Source: FEN-1139 sp963835565 (GTDB lineage Bacteria > Myxococcota_A > Polyangia > Polyangiales > Polyangiaceae). From it: a DNA stretch of 64,000 nucleotides. Both the position numbers and the translations under genes were made by a program. The stretch is from NCBI GenBank assembly GCA_963835565.1, contig CAWIGY010000046.1:1-64000 (forward strand), given 5' to 3'. Below the pieces are notes generated by a model that did no database searches, was not told the origin of the DNA, and worked only from the letters and a program-made list of their open reading frames with translations. This document shows positions 45,953 to 54,856 of the stretch, one piece after another (within the stretch, counting starts at the first letter, position 1; every line of letters begins with the position of its first letter).

Positions 45953-46335
45953 TTTATCAGTGAGTTCGAAGACCGCTGCCGGCTCCGAATGTAAATTCTC
46001 AAAGAAACTGCAGCTGACTTGAACTGGCATTGGGGTCTTCGTGCTCTGGGATCGAAGCTTCGGCAAGCTGGACCTAGAGCAGCAAATTGGACGAGGCTCA
46101 CGTGCGTGGACTTCGACCCCCAGGCATCGTCGGTTATTGACTCCACCACACCATGTTTGCTGGATAGTCTCTGCTGTCGGCCAGATGAAGTTCTCGGAAA
46201 TGGCACTCTGCTCGACGTGTTTTGAATGGCACCCATGCCGTGCCTCTGATGTATACAGCCCGTGACTCCTTGGTCACGAATTTTGTCCCATGGACACCCG
46301 AGCAAAACTTCAGCATGATCTTAACCTAGTCCCCA
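45953..46335. other. Gene-free stretch before the first HHE gene
   Basis: Nothing supported. The last 30 bp (CATGATC...ATGGATGA) are shared with the region before the second HHE gene. Confidence 0.4.
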
Positions 46336-46782
46336 ATGGATGACCTCAATTTTATTGCCGATGACCACGCGTTACTAAGCTCGCAAGTCATTCACTTGGT
46401 GGCTCTTCTGAAGGCCTCTGATGAAGGTCGTTTCGAATTGGCCGGTCTGGACAACGAGATACTTCAACAAACCGAAATACTGCAGAGTCAGCTGGCTGAG
46501 CACTTTGCCTTCGAAGAGGTTACGGCCTTCCCTCATTTGCTGGCGAGATATCCAAAGTATAGTTCAAGACTTCGAGCACTGTTGGCACAGCATGATGACA
46601 TCCGCCTCGTGTTTGAGGATTATCGGTCGGCACTGGATGATACACCTTTCCCATTTGACCATGCCAGATTGCTGGCTAAGGGGATAGCCTTCGAGACCGC
46701 CTTCGAGAGTCATGCCACTGAAGAAACTCGACTTTTGAATGAGATAGGGTTGCATATTGTTGCTAAGCCGGAGGGGGATTGA
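46336..46782 (+). CDS. Hemerythrin-like HHE-domain protein 1
   Basis: A 148-residue four-helix protein of the hemerythrin HHE type. Likely metal ligands are in ADDHALLSSQV, LAEHFAFEEVTAFPHL, LLAQHDDIRL and ESHATEETRLL, giving the His/Glu set of a non-haem di-iron site. Such proteins bind oxygen, NO or iron, or repair di-iron centres. There is no signal peptide, so it is probably cytoplasmic. It has a diverged duplicate at 48017, and in both places a convergent minus-strand gene follows. The frame is intact. Confidence 0.8.
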   Translation: MDDLNFIADDHALLSSQVIHLVALLKASDEGRFELAGLDNEILQQTEILQSQLAEHFAFEEVTAFPHLLARYPKYSSRLRALLAQHDDIRLVFEDYRSALDDTPFPFDHARLLAKGIAFETAFESHATEETRLLNEIGLHIVAKPEGD

Positions 46783-46903
46783 AAGCCGGGGGGGCCGAAG
46801 CGTCCCAGATCGTTCGACTTTATCAGGCGGAAGTTTGCCTTCGGCAATATCTCACCGAAAACAGCCAGATGCGGTTTGATCCATCGAGCCCAAACAATAT
46901 AGT

Positions 46904-47073
46904 CTACCGCTTCTCAGGTTTGGGTTCCTGAACCTTCAACTTGGGACGGACGTGCAACTCGTCCGCAGGGACGAATTCGATCCTCATGCCCCAACCACCA
47001 AAGATCCCGACCATTTTAGCGAATTCCGCCAATGTGAAGTCCCTCCCGTCAATTGAGACGAATGGTTCATCCA
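46904..47073 (-). pseudogene. 3' fragment of the convergent hypothetical gene
   Basis: On the minus strand this reads LDEPFVSIDGRD, GGWGMRIEFVPADELHVRP and PEKR, then TAG. It matches the last 55 residues of the gene at 48558-49070. The 5' part is missing: similarity stops at about 47073, just before an unrelated minus-strand gene. Confidence 0.7.
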
Positions 47074-47112
47074 ATTATCTCAGTTCAGGGCGGGCTTCTT
47101 CCCATCGTCAAA

Positions 47113-47541
47113 TTATGAGCTGGTCGTGCCGTTTGAAATCCCACTAGGGTTGAAATGAACGGAAATACCCCGTACATGCTGTGATGTCGTATCTAAAGAA
47201 TTGAGATCCAGGCCATGAACTCGAAGAAGTTGCTCGGCCACCACCGGTGATGCACCTTCGAGCAAAATCTTGATCACGGATCCAGGTGGTGCGTCCTCAT
47301 CAGGTTCACTCTCAACTCGGACGTGAAGCCCATTAGAGAGGCTCCGCTGATGTTCCTTTACGAGGGCGTAGGCGCCCCACTTGTCTTCACCAACCGTGGC
47401 CGTGTCCAGGCTAATTTCATACCCAACTGCACAAGCTACGAAGAGTTCCCCCTCAATCCGACCCGATATTTCTAGCGCTGGCAAATCACGTTCTCGATGG
47501 ATGTATTCCCTAAATGGTCGAATCTTTAGGGAGTTGCTCAT
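47113..47541 (-). CDS. Hypothetical protein
   Basis: A 142-residue protein beginning MSNSLKIRPFREYIHRERDL and containing LPALEISGRIEGELFVACAV, VGEDKWGAYALVKEHQRSL, HVRVESEPDEDAPPGSVIKI and LRVHGLDLNSLD. It appears mixed alpha/beta and cytosolic. The family is not recognised. The ATG at 47541 is preferred to one 66 bases upstream, which would add a hydrophobic stretch without a cleavage site. It sits between the two HHE modules, on the minus strand. Confidence 0.55.
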   Translation of the reverse strand: MSNSLKIRPFREYIHRERDLPALEISGRIEGELFVACAVGYEISLDTATVGEDKWGAYALVKEHQRSLSNGLHVRVESEPDEDAPPGSVIKILLEGASPVVAEQLLRVHGLDLNSLDTTSQHVRGISVHFNPSGISNGTTSS

Positions 47542-48016
47542 GATCAGCAATAGTAGCCCGCCCTCCGAAGCAGGGCCACCGGTACCTTTGAGAAAGGGTT
47601 TCATCATTCACTTGACGAAAGCCGTTCGGTATTTAATCCGTCATCGTGCAAAAAGGTCAATGGATAGCCACGAGCCAATTGATGCTTGTACACCGTTGAA
47701 CGTTACCCATCACCGGCTGCTTGCTGCGGTGGCACTATGCTTAGGTCGGTGCAGTCCTCACATTATCGGACAAATCCGTCCGACGTCGGCGTAGGCAACG
47801 TGCCGATCAAGTCCCGATATCTATCGGTATGTGTCTCGCGTCATTCCCACCAGACAAGCAGCAAGAACTGTTTCTCCACTTCGACACGAGGTCGAAGCTC
47901 ATCGGTAACCACGTAAAGCAGAAATAGTTTCTAGAGCTGACATTGACTCGGTAGTCATCTAAACTGTCGAGTGGACTCTTGAGGGAGACTTCGGCATGAT
48001 TACTGGTTGAGCCACC
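47542..48016. other. Gene-free stretch before the second HHE gene
   Basis: No supported gene; the promoters for the genes on both sides should lie here. Confidence 0.4.
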
Positions 48017-48737
48017 ATGGATGATCTGGATTTTCTTGCCGATGACCACACATTGCTGAGTTCGCAAGTAATCCATGTGGTTGCACTTCTGAAGGCCTTT
48101 GATGAGGGGAGGTTCGAATTAGCCGATCTGTATGTCGAGATTCTGCGTCAAACCGAATTATTGCAAAGTCAGCTTGCCGAGCACTTTGCATTTGAAGAGG
48201 TGACTGCCTTCCCTCACTTGCAGGTGAAATATCCGGAATATAGGTTGAGACTTCAAGAAATGTTGGCGCAGCACGCTGACATCTTTAATGCATTTGAGGA
48301 TTATCGATCGGCATTGACCGAGACCCCATTCCCATTTGACCATGCCAGACTGTTGGCCAAGGGCATAGTCTTCGAGACCACCTTCGAGAGACATGCCACC
48401 GAAGAAACCCGGCTATTGAATGAGATAGGGTTGCTTATTGTTGCCAATCCGGAGGGAGATTGAAAGACGGGGGGGCCGAAACCTCCCAGTTCGTTCGACT
48501 TTATCAGGCGGAAGTCTGCCTTCGGCAAGACCTCACCGAAAACAGCCAGAATATAGTTTACCGCTTCTCCGGTTTGGGTTCCTTAACCTTCAACTTTGGA
48601 CGAACGTGCATCTCGTCCGCCGGGACGAATTCAATCCTCATGCCCCAACCTCCAAAGGTTCCTAGTATCTTCACGAACTCCGCAAATGAAAAGTCCCGAC
48701 CATCGATTGCTACAAAGGGCTCATCCAGTTCGTCCGA
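47990..48737. repeat. Segmental duplication, copy 2 (HHE module)
   Basis: Counterpart of 46310-47073. Here the convergent minus-strand gene is complete, so this copy is probably closer to the ancestral arrangement. Confidence 0.8.
48017..48463 (+). CDS. Hemerythrin-like HHE-domain protein 2
   Basis: A 148-residue paralogue of the protein at 46336, the same length without gaps. The putative ligand blocks are conserved: ADDHTLLSSQV, LAEHFAFEEVTAFPHL, LAQHADIFNAF and ERHATEETRLL. Differences are spread along the protein, so the duplication is not recent. Conservation of all His/Glu blocks in both copies suggests both remain functional. Confidence 0.8.
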   Translation: MDDLDFLADDHTLLSSQVIHVVALLKAFDEGRFELADLYVEILRQTELLQSQLAEHFAFEEVTAFPHLQVKYPEYRLRLQEMLAQHADIFNAFEDYRSALTETPFPFDHARLLAKGIVFETTFERHATEETRLLNEIGLLIVANPEGD

Positions 48738-49070
48738 CACTACCGAATCAGCTAGAATCTCGCACCGAAGAACATTTCCACGGGGCACCCACTGATCCGC
48801 TCGCCCAAAGTATTCAACTTGGGGTTTGCCGACAGGGATTTCCTTAGCCACATACTTGACTCTGTCCCTAAAGTAATCGTGGTTTCGAACCAATTCATTC
48901 CAGTAATCTAGTAGCTGCTCATCGTTCATGGCGGCGAGCTTCTCAGCCCCGACGGTGAGGTGAGTGGTTGCAACTGCGTCATCTGCATACTCGATGATGG
49001 CAGTATCGCCCTCCCGGGTTATTCGAATCTGATCAGCGGATGCAACGAAGGGATGTTTGGGTAACGGCAT
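48558..49070 (-). CDS. Conserved hypothetical protein convergent with HHE gene
   Basis: A 170-residue cytosolic protein: MPLPKHPFVASADQIRITRE, GDTAIIEYADDAVATTHLTV, LDYWNELVRNHDYF, AKEIPVGKPQVEYFGRADQW, VPRGNVLRCEI, ELDEPFVAIDGRDFSFAEFV and GWGMRIEFVPADEM. I recall similar uncharacterised proteins from soil bacteria but cannot name a family with confidence. The ATG at 49070 is preferred to one 51 bases upstream. Its last 55 codons are duplicated at 46904-47073. It converges on the HHE gene, and the pairing is kept in both copies. Confidence 0.7.
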   Translation of the reverse strand: MPLPKHPFVASADQIRITREGDTAIIEYADDAVATTHLTVGAEKLAAMNDEQLLDYWNELVRNHDYFRDRVKYVAKEIPVGKPQVEYFGRADQWVPRGNVLRCEILADSVVSDELDEPFVAIDGRDFSFAEFVKILGTFGGWGMRIEFVPADEMHVRPKLKVKEPKPEKR

Positions 49071-49407
49071 TGTGCGGGCATTATATGGCTTAATTCCAAA
49101 ATGGGAAGTGGGGATCTCCACAAATTAGGTGCTCATCTCTCGAGGTTTGTGGGCGGTTGAATTGAAGTTGCGAGGTGACCTTGAGACACGTGCCATCAAG
49201 AAGAGAGATCATGTTGCTTGAGACTGAGGGGCAACGTCCCTTTTTTGATCATCCAAGATGAATCTGGTCAACGGGAACCCAATTCAAGTTTCAAGAACCA
49301 TGTCATCTTGATCATCAATTTCAGTCACGGGACCCATTGGAGAAAGCGGACTTAGCTGCGCAAGAATGATGGCTCTGGGGTTTGGTGCTACATAGACCGG
49401 TAGCTCG
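49071..49407. other. Gene-free stretch
   Basis: No supported gene. Frames on the minus strand are the shadow of the next lipoprotein. Confidence 0.4.
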
Positions 49408-49830
49408 ATGGAATCGGCACAATTGAACCGGAAATGGACGATTGCTCTTGCCAAGTTCAGAGTTGCTCTCGTGTTCTGCTCGTTGGCGGCCGTTGGCTGC
49501 GGTGGCCGGAGTGATATCTCTATGGACGGATTGGTAGCCGGTTCGGGCGGGTCAACATCCACCGTCAACCTAGATTCTTGTTCGAGTGATTCGGACTGCA
49601 CCATTTGCGCCTGGACTACTGCACCTGCGAACTCAAACCAATGTGAATCGGGTTGGTATTGTTGCTACGGAGTACCACTAACCGTATCGAGATGTAATTC
49701 GAATCAAGCTGCTTGGAGACAATACTGTCCTTACAACAGTTATGCGCCTTGCCCATGTCCATCCGAGGTATGTTCCACCGCCTGCGTCAATGGCCAGTGC
49801 ACAGGCTCGTGCGGGGGGTCTACCAACTAA
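49408..49830 (+). CDS. Cys-rich lipoprotein
   Basis: A 140-residue lipoprotein with signal ALVFCSLAAVGCGGRSD (lipobox AVGC), a short Gly/Ser linker and a domain with many cysteines: DSCSSDSDCTICAW, NQCESGWYCCYG, RCNSNQ, YCPYNSYAPCPCPSEVC, STACVNGQCTGSCGG. The even spacing suggests disulfide-bonded knots, as in many Polyangia surface lipoproteins. Function unknown. Confidence 0.75.
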   Translation: MESAQLNRKWTIALAKFRVALVFCSLAAVGCGGRSDISMDGLVAGSGGSTSTVNLDSCSSDSDCTICAWTTAPANSNQCESGWYCCYGVPLTVSRCNSNQAAWRQYCPYNSYAPCPCPSEVCSTACVNGQCTGSCGGSTN

Positions 49831-50206
49831 GCTCGAAGCGGGCACCAATACTGCTCGTGCACCCTGGATCTCAATCGGCCCACATCCCGAATTTCGATTT
49901 CCAAATAGATACGGCCCCGAGAGCACGACATCGGCTATTCGAAGGAGAGGAACTAAACAAGACCGAATCGGATGGCTTTCGGGGCCGAAAGGGCATTGCC
50001 CTGATCTCCTATTTCGACACGGTCCACGCGAAAGATAAGTGAATTTTGGAGTCTTAAGGTCACCTCCGAGCTAGTTGAACATGCAACAGGAGTACCCTTC
50101 TGTTGCATGTTGGCCGGATAATCGGGCACAATTGATCGTATATGCCGTACCTAGTTGAAGTCACGCCGGGGGTGACTGCGATCGAGGCAGTCGGGTTGCT
50201 TCAAGA
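49831..50206. other. Intergenic before IS66 element 1
   Basis: No gene supported. It contains the 12-bp hairpin at 50078-50111. Confidence 0.4.
50078..50111. terminator. 12-bp perfect hairpin
   Basis: AACATGCAACAG (50078-50089) and CTGTTGCATGTT (50100-50111) with a 10-nt loop. There is no T tract. It may end the lipoprotein transcript or protect its 3' end. Confidence 0.45.
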
Positions 50207-50290
50207 GTAACCCGCTTGCGGGAAGCGTAGCCAGATTTGCTTGCGCTTAGGGCAGACTTGTGATCGATGGGGTGACGGGCAAGGGGGGAT

Positions 50291-50890
50291 GTGCTTGAAA
50301 TTCCGCCAATGGCAACGTGGGTTACGGACCTACAGCATCTGGTTCCGGAATTCGTCAAGGACGCTCCAGCTCCGGCCAAACGCCGAGCTGCATTCACACG
50401 TGAGGTCGTGGAGGCGGCGACTTGCCGCACCTGGAGGGAGCCGTGGATTTCTGCGGTCCCCTGCGTGGCTCGAGTCGGCCGGAGACTGTGTCGAGGTCGC
50501 ATTCGTATCGTGATCTCGACGCTCGAATCGGTCGAGTGGTGTTGCACGGATTGCCCCGAGAATGGCGTCATTACGGGGCACGTTGAAACACCCTCAGACT
50601 TATCAGCATATGCGCCAAAAGGGAAGCTCGTGTTCTGGGGGATTGATGACGCGGAACGCGATTTTCTCCGGGAGCACACCGCCGAGATGTTCGAGCTGCG
50701 CTCGATCATTTCTCGTGCACGCCCGCACGTAGACGTGCCGGGACTGCTGCTCATCGACGCGACAGTTGACGAGCTGGATGAGATGTACACTCTCGTCGAG
50801 GAACTGACCGACGTTATGCCGCGTGGGCGTAGGCGCGAGTTGCTCGACGGGCTGCGAGCGAGTCTATGCAATTCGATGGACGGGTTCTAG
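50291..50890 (+). CDS. IS66 passenger protein (unknown), copy 1
   Basis: A 199-residue protein carried inside IS66 element 1 on the strand opposite to tnpABC. It includes TWVTDLQHLVPEFVKDAPAP, a short Cys motif (CCTDCPENGVITGH), SAYAPKGKLVFWGIDDAERD and LLLIDATVDELDEMYTLVEE, and is rich in Arg and acidic residues. It has no transposase motif, signal peptide or membrane helix. The GTG at 50291 follows a G-rich run; the ATG at 50309 is an alternative. The same gene is in element 2. The family is not recognised. Confidence 0.75.
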   Translation: MLEIPPMATWVTDLQHLVPEFVKDAPAPAKRRAAFTREVVEAATCRTWREPWISAVPCVARVGRRLCRGRIRIVISTLESVEWCCTDCPENGVITGHVETPSDLSAYAPKGKLVFWGIDDAERDFLREHTAEMFELRSIISRARPHVDVPGLLLIDATVDELDEMYTLVEELTDVMPRGRRRELLDGLRASLCNSMDGF

Positions 50891-50900
50891 GGTTGAGGAC

Positions 50901-52544
50901 CTATTGCGACATCGCTGCTAGCATCGCCCGGTTCAATTCTGGCAATGATTGGCTCTTTTTGACGGTTGGCGCCAAGCGTAGCTCAGGGTGCATCAAAGCA
51001 ATTCGGTCGGGAAGCAATTCAGCAAGTTGCTTTTGCGGCCAGCCCTCGATGAGCAGTCTTGTAACGACATGCAAATAGGCGCGAGGGTTGATGTCGTGCC
51101 CGACGCAAGTGGCGATGATGGTCAGGATGTTCGCGGTTCGCTCACCGCCGAGATCTTCCCACGCAAAGAGCCAATTCTTCTTTCCGAGAACCAACTTTCG
51201 CAGCTCGCGTTCTCGGCGATTGTTGGTCAATTCAATATTGCCGTCCTGGAGGAACAGTATCAAACGGTGCCATTGGCGATGGATATAGCCGAGGGCTCGT
51301 CCGTACTCGGACTTGGGCGCAATGACCTCTCGCTGCTTGTCCACCCAGTCGCGCAAGACTTCCACGACGGGTGTCGAGTATTGCCGGCGTCGGTCCAATC
51401 TCTGTTCGGCAGTGTCGCCACACAGAGTCGCCCAGCGCTCAATCGCAAAGAGTTGACGAATCAGATGCAGTGCTTCGAGTGCGACGGTCTCGCCCGAGCG
51501 AGCCACTTGCACCAGGCCGCGCCGTGCATGACTCCAACAGCCTGGACGGCGTCCGCCAGCGCGTTCGACGAATGCCAGGATGTTGGTTCCATCGCATTGC
51601 ACGGTGCGCGCGAAGTCGTCACCGAGAAACCGACGTACACTGTCCGAATCGCCTTCGGGCGAATAGAAGAAAGTCACCCAGCGGTCATTTGTCCAACACC
51701 AGACCGTGCCGATGCGAATGCCTTCGGGCGAATCGCGATCCAAGATCGGAATTCCCGTAGCATCCGTTCCCAGTAGCCCCGGTCCGCGAGTGCACTCAGC
51801 AATGGCTTTGGCGATGGGCTGCAGCCAATCAATGTGTACCGCGACGCTATGACCGAGAGTTTGCGGGGCAACCTCGACTCCAGCGCGCCGAAAGCGACTG
51901 CTTTGTCGCTCGATCGGTTGGTGTTCCAAGTACTTGTCGGCAGTGGCTTCAACGATGAGGGTTGTACCCAATACGCCGCGCTCGACGAGTTGATTGGGAG
52001 TCGGAGCCGACATGATCGCGTTGTCGTGCGGACAGGCCACACGCTCATCGCGCCGCTGGATGACGACAACGCGAGCTGGAATCACATCCAGTATCTCGCA
52101 CACCGAATGTCCGACGGTCGTCATCTCGGCGCCACATTGCGGGCACACGCGCATCGGGGCTGGCACCGGATTTTCGACAGTGATGCGCTCAAGGTGTGCT
52201 GGCAGCGCACGGCGTCCGGGATGCCGACCTTTGCGGCTGACTTTGGGCTTGTCCGTCGCGATATCCGTCAACCTCTTTTCGGGTTTTGCTTGCACCGGTT
52301 GCATAAACGGCAGCGACAACTGTCGCTCGACTCGCTTGAGCGTCTCGGAGCGTGGGCGCTTTCGGGTTAGATGCGCTAGGCGCTTATTTAGCTCGGTGTT
52401 GATGTCGCGCATCCGCACGATAAGGCCAATGATGGCTGCGATCAACTCGACAAACCTCAGCGAGGTTATCATCTTGTGCAACCAAGCACGCACCTGTTCC
52501 AGGTCAGGAACATGGGCTGAGGTGATCGGCTGCAACGTGGTCAT
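50901..52544 (-). CDS. tnpC: IS66 transposase TnpC, element 1
   Basis: A 547-residue IS66 TnpC. The N-terminal helical part includes RFVELIAAIIGLIVRMRDIN. The zinc-finger-like CPQCGAEM and C-containing segments follow, then the IS66 core: GLLGTDATGIPILDRDSPEG, WVTFFYSPEGDSDSV and GDDFARTVQCDGTNI, a second block AGGRRPGCWSHARRGLV, and the closing NIELTNNRRERELRKLVLGK with KNWLFAWEDLGGERTANI. Full length and intact. It lies downstream of tnpB with a 76-bp gap. Confidence 0.93.
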   Translation of the reverse strand: MTTLQPITSAHVPDLEQVRAWLHKMITSLRFVELIAAIIGLIVRMRDINTELNKRLAHLTRKRPRSETLKRVERQLSLPFMQPVQAKPEKRLTDIATDKPKVSRKGRHPGRRALPAHLERITVENPVPAPMRVCPQCGAEMTTVGHSVCEILDVIPARVVVIQRRDERVACPHDNAIMSAPTPNQLVERGVLGTTLIVEATADKYLEHQPIERQSSRFRRAGVEVAPQTLGHSVAVHIDWLQPIAKAIAECTRGPGLLGTDATGIPILDRDSPEGIRIGTVWCWTNDRWVTFFYSPEGDSDSVRRFLGDDFARTVQCDGTNILAFVERAGGRRPGCWSHARRGLVQVARSGETVALEALHLIRQLFAIERWATLCGDTAEQRLDRRRQYSTPVVEVLRDWVDKQREVIAPKSEYGRALGYIHRQWHRLILFLQDGNIELTNNRRERELRKLVLGKKNWLFAWEDLGGERTANILTIIATCVGHDINPRAYLHVVTRLLIEGWPQKQLAELLPDRIALMHPELRLAPTVKKSQSLPELNRAMLAAMSQ

Positions 52545-52620
52545 TCAAATTGTAGACACGCCACTTCTCCGATTAATTCCGGGTCGTGCGACGATTTTCG
52601 AAAAATCGACTCGACCAGGA

Positions 52621-52983
52621 TTATGCTGCTCGATGCGGCTCCCACCGCGGTCGGCGGTGAGCTCCTTGCAGGTCGATCCCTTCTACAATGAGATTCAATT
52701 CGGCAGATTCAATCGCCTGGGCTTGCAGTGGAGCGCCTTGCAAGAACCGTGCGTAAAAACGGCCGCGTTCCAATCTTTTGGACCACATTGCGAAGCCGTT
52801 ACGGTCCCAGTAAACGATGCGTACCCGATCACAGCGCTTCGAGAAAAACACGTACAGGTAGCCCAAGTATGGGTCTTGGGCAAAAGCATTGCGCACCATC
52901 GCGATTAGGCTATCAGCGCCTTTTCGACCGTCCACGGGTTGTGTGGCGATGAACACGCGTACGCTCGGGGGAAGGCCCAGCAC
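52621..52983 (-). CDS. tnpB: IS66 accessory protein TnpB, element 1
   Basis: A 120-residue IS66 Orf2/TnpB: LGLPPSVRVFIATQPVDGRK, GADSLIAMVRNAFAQDPYLG, YLYVFFSKRCDRVRIVYWDR, NGFAMWSKRLERGRF. Required together with TnpA and TnpC for transposition in three-gene IS66 elements. GTG start, 9 bp after tnpA. Intact. Confidence 0.93.
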   Translation of the reverse strand: MLGLPPSVRVFIATQPVDGRKGADSLIAMVRNAFAQDPYLGYLYVFFSKRCDRVRIVYWDRNGFAMWSKRLERGRFYARFLQGAPLQAQAIESAELNLIVEGIDLQGAHRRPRWEPHRAA

Positions 52984-52992
52984 AGCGTACCT

Positions 52993-53385
52993 CTATTCGA
53001 GCAATTGCAACAATCGACGCAACGCCGACGGGTTGACCGAATCTGCGAAAAACACCCTATGCCCTGACCGAAGCGTTATCTCAATTTGGCGATCATGCCG
53101 GCCATTGTCAGCGGTCCGAACTTCCACAAATGCCGGCGTTGTCGCGGCTCCCGCCGCCAAGATGCGTTTCCACCTATACAAGCGCTCCGCGTCAAGACCC
53201 TCACGCTCAGCGAATTTGTTGACCGACAAGCCCGACGACAATTGCTCACCAATTACGCGTCGTGCCTCCTCAGTTGACCAACGAGCGCGGCGCTTCTTGG
53301 GTACGATCGGTGGAACACGAGCCAGCGACTTTGGCAAAATGGGCCTCCGCCGTACGGCTTGCCACCAATCCCCTTGACCCTCCAT
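52993..53385 (-). CDS. tnpA: IS66 accessory protein TnpA, element 1
   Basis: A 130-residue IS66 Orf1/TnpA with a helix-turn-helix: RARWSTEEARRVIGEQLSSG, LSVNKFAEREGLDAERLYRW, then IEITLRSGHRVFFADSVNPS and ALRRLLQLLE. It is the first gene of the tnpABC operon and begins just inside the right end of the element. Intact. Confidence 0.92.
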   Translation of the reverse strand: MEGQGDWWQAVRRRPILPKSLARVPPIVPKKRRARWSTEEARRVIGEQLSSGLSVNKFAEREGLDAERLYRWKRILAAGAATTPAFVEVRTADNGRHDRQIEITLRSGHRVFFADSVNPSALRRLLQLLE

Positions 53386-53407
53386 ACGCCGCTCGCGGAT
53401 GGGTTAC

Positions 53408-53863
53408 AAGACTTGTCTCCACTGATAATCTGGAAGGCTGTCCCAAGGGACAACATTGGCGGGTCGATGCCCAGGGTGTCATTGTCCCTCCACCTACTTA
53501 AGAATTGGACGCTTCATATTGGGATGACGGTGGCTCTTGCCTCTTAGGGCCGAGACGGAGAACCTAACGGGGGCAGGTCCTCTTTCACGTAGCTCGACCC
53601 TAACTATCACGATTGCCTTTGAGATTTTGTGGTGTAAGTTACCGACACAATGTGCAAATGAGAATCCGGGCTCCCGTGCTCTGATTTCCTCTTCCATGCT
53701 TTCGAGCGGACTTTGAATGTGGCATCGTCCGGGAACTCCATTTCGTAGGTACGCTTTGCTGCCACCATAGCCGCCGGATTCTACCCCTGTCCCGCCTGCC
53801 CTTGAATGCTCAATTCCAGGGATAAATATCATACACCTAGACACCGGCCCGTTGGTTGGAGTA
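53408..53863. other. Intergenic after IS66 element 1
   Basis: No gene supported with confidence. A 116-codon minus-strand frame (53494-53844) is open but has no recognisable features. Confidence 0.35.
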
Positions 53864-54109
53864 ATGATATTGGATATGACCCAATCCGAAACGCGAAACG
53901 AAGCACTTCGTCAGAGACTCTCAGCATTCCGTGACCAGCTAGCAGCGGATGGCTACACCTGCGAATTAGTTGGCGGGAACAAAATTCTGAACTCAGCAGA
54001 GGGCAAGTTCGGCGAATTCATGCAATTCACGTTATTCGTAGCCATAGCGAAGGTTGGCAAAGCCGCTAGGACTCACTCATCATCCCCTACGGACAACGAC
54101 AAGGTATAG
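53864..54109 (+). CDS. Small hypothetical protein
   Basis: An 81-residue protein: MILDMTQSETRNEALRQRLS, then DQLAADGYTCELVGGNKILN, EGKFGEFMQFTLFVAIAKVG. A helix followed by a beta hairpin is likely. No family recognised. A GTG/TTG upstream and an ATG at 53876 are alternative starts. Confidence 0.5.
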   Translation: MILDMTQSETRNEALRQRLSAFRDQLAADGYTCELVGGNKILNSAEGKFGEFMQFTLFVAIAKVGKAARTHSSSPTDNDKV

Positions 54110-54381
54110 TAGACAACGCGTTTTCCGTGGGCATATACAGCTACTAGTGGCCTATTCATTCAATGGTACCCTAGCTGGCATCAAAAGTGACGGCATAGGA
54201 TGACCGTTGCCGCCGCTATTCGCATTTCATCGAGTAGATTCCTGTGGTCATAGTTGACGGCACCGCCCGCAGCTCCGGACCATATCCCCCCGCCGACCCT
54301 CGTAGAAAACCCTTTCAAGTCCACGCTCTTGGAGCCAAATTGCTGTCCACGCAGACGCGAGCCCAATGAATGCGGTAATGG
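54110..54381. other. Gene-free stretch
   Basis: Nothing supported in 272 bp. Confidence 0.35.
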
Positions 54382-54762
54382 TTGAGAGCCGTGTCCCAGA
54401 TTCCGTCTCAACACCAATGTAAGACCGTCAACAATGTTGTCGCTCACTTGAAGAGGCTGCTGCCATCGGAATACGAGCTGCGATGGAACAGGCCTTCACC
54501 GGCAGAAGAGTTAGCTCATCCCAATAAGTTTCAGACCTTCAAGGTTGTTTGCATCTCCAATAACAACCAGATTGAGGCACAGGTATATTCCAACGACTTC
54601 AATAACCCCAGTTTCTTTGAAGTGGCTCTGAATAGGTCTGGACTTTCACGCAAAAAGATTCGTCCGAAAACCTGTACAACGGATTTGATGAACGTGGCTA
54701 TTATGATTAAGAAACTAGTGCCATCTTCCGTTGATGCAGGTGGTGCCTCAACCAAGAAATGA
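54382..54762 (+). CDS. Hypothetical protein next to IS66 element 2
   Basis: A 126-residue protein: NNVVAHLKRLLPSEYELRWN, KFQTFKVVCISNNNQIEAQV, SFFEVALNRSGLSRKKIRPK and TDLMNVAIMIKKLVPSS. A mixed alpha/beta cytosolic protein of unknown family. The frame begins with TTG and no ATG is available nearby. The stop codon is 2 bp before the target duplication of the IS66 element, so the element just missed the gene. Confidence 0.6.
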   Translation: MRAVSQIPSQHQCKTVNNVVAHLKRLLPSEYELRWNRPSPAEELAHPNKFQTFKVVCISNNNQIEAQVYSNDFNNPSFFEVALNRSGLSRKKIRPKTCTTDLMNVAIMIKKLVPSSVDAGGASTKK

Positions 54763-54856
54763 TCGGTTCTAAGTAACCCGCTTGCGGGAAGCGTAGCCAG
54801 ATTTGCTTGCGCTTAGGGCAGACTCGTGATCGGCGGGGTGACGGGCAAGGGCGGAT

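Larger units (their letters stand above)
46310..47073. repeat. Segmental duplication, copy 1 (HHE module)
   Basis: From about 46310 to 47073 the sequence matches 47990-48737: the HHE gene, its 3' flank and the 3' end of a convergent hypothetical gene. Copy 1 has about 29 extra bases near 46875, and its minus-strand gene is truncated at about 47073. Confidence 0.8.
50207..53407. mobile_element. IS66-family element 1 with passenger gene
   Basis: About 3.2 kb. Left end GTAACCCGCTTGCGGGAAGC at 50207; the right end, complement of GTAACCCATCCGCGAGCGGC, finishes at 53407. The ends agree at GTAACCC and most of the following 16 bases. Gene order: passenger gene (plus), then tnpC, tnpB and tnpA (minus). 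The 8 bases outside the two ends (CTTCAAGA, AAGACTTG) are not a direct repeat, so the target duplication is lost. Confidence 0.85.

Noticed and set aside
53494..53844. Minus-strand ORF of 116 codons after IS66 element 1
   Set aside because: Open frame only; no ribosome binding site, no domain pattern and no paralogue. Could be real but cannot be supported.
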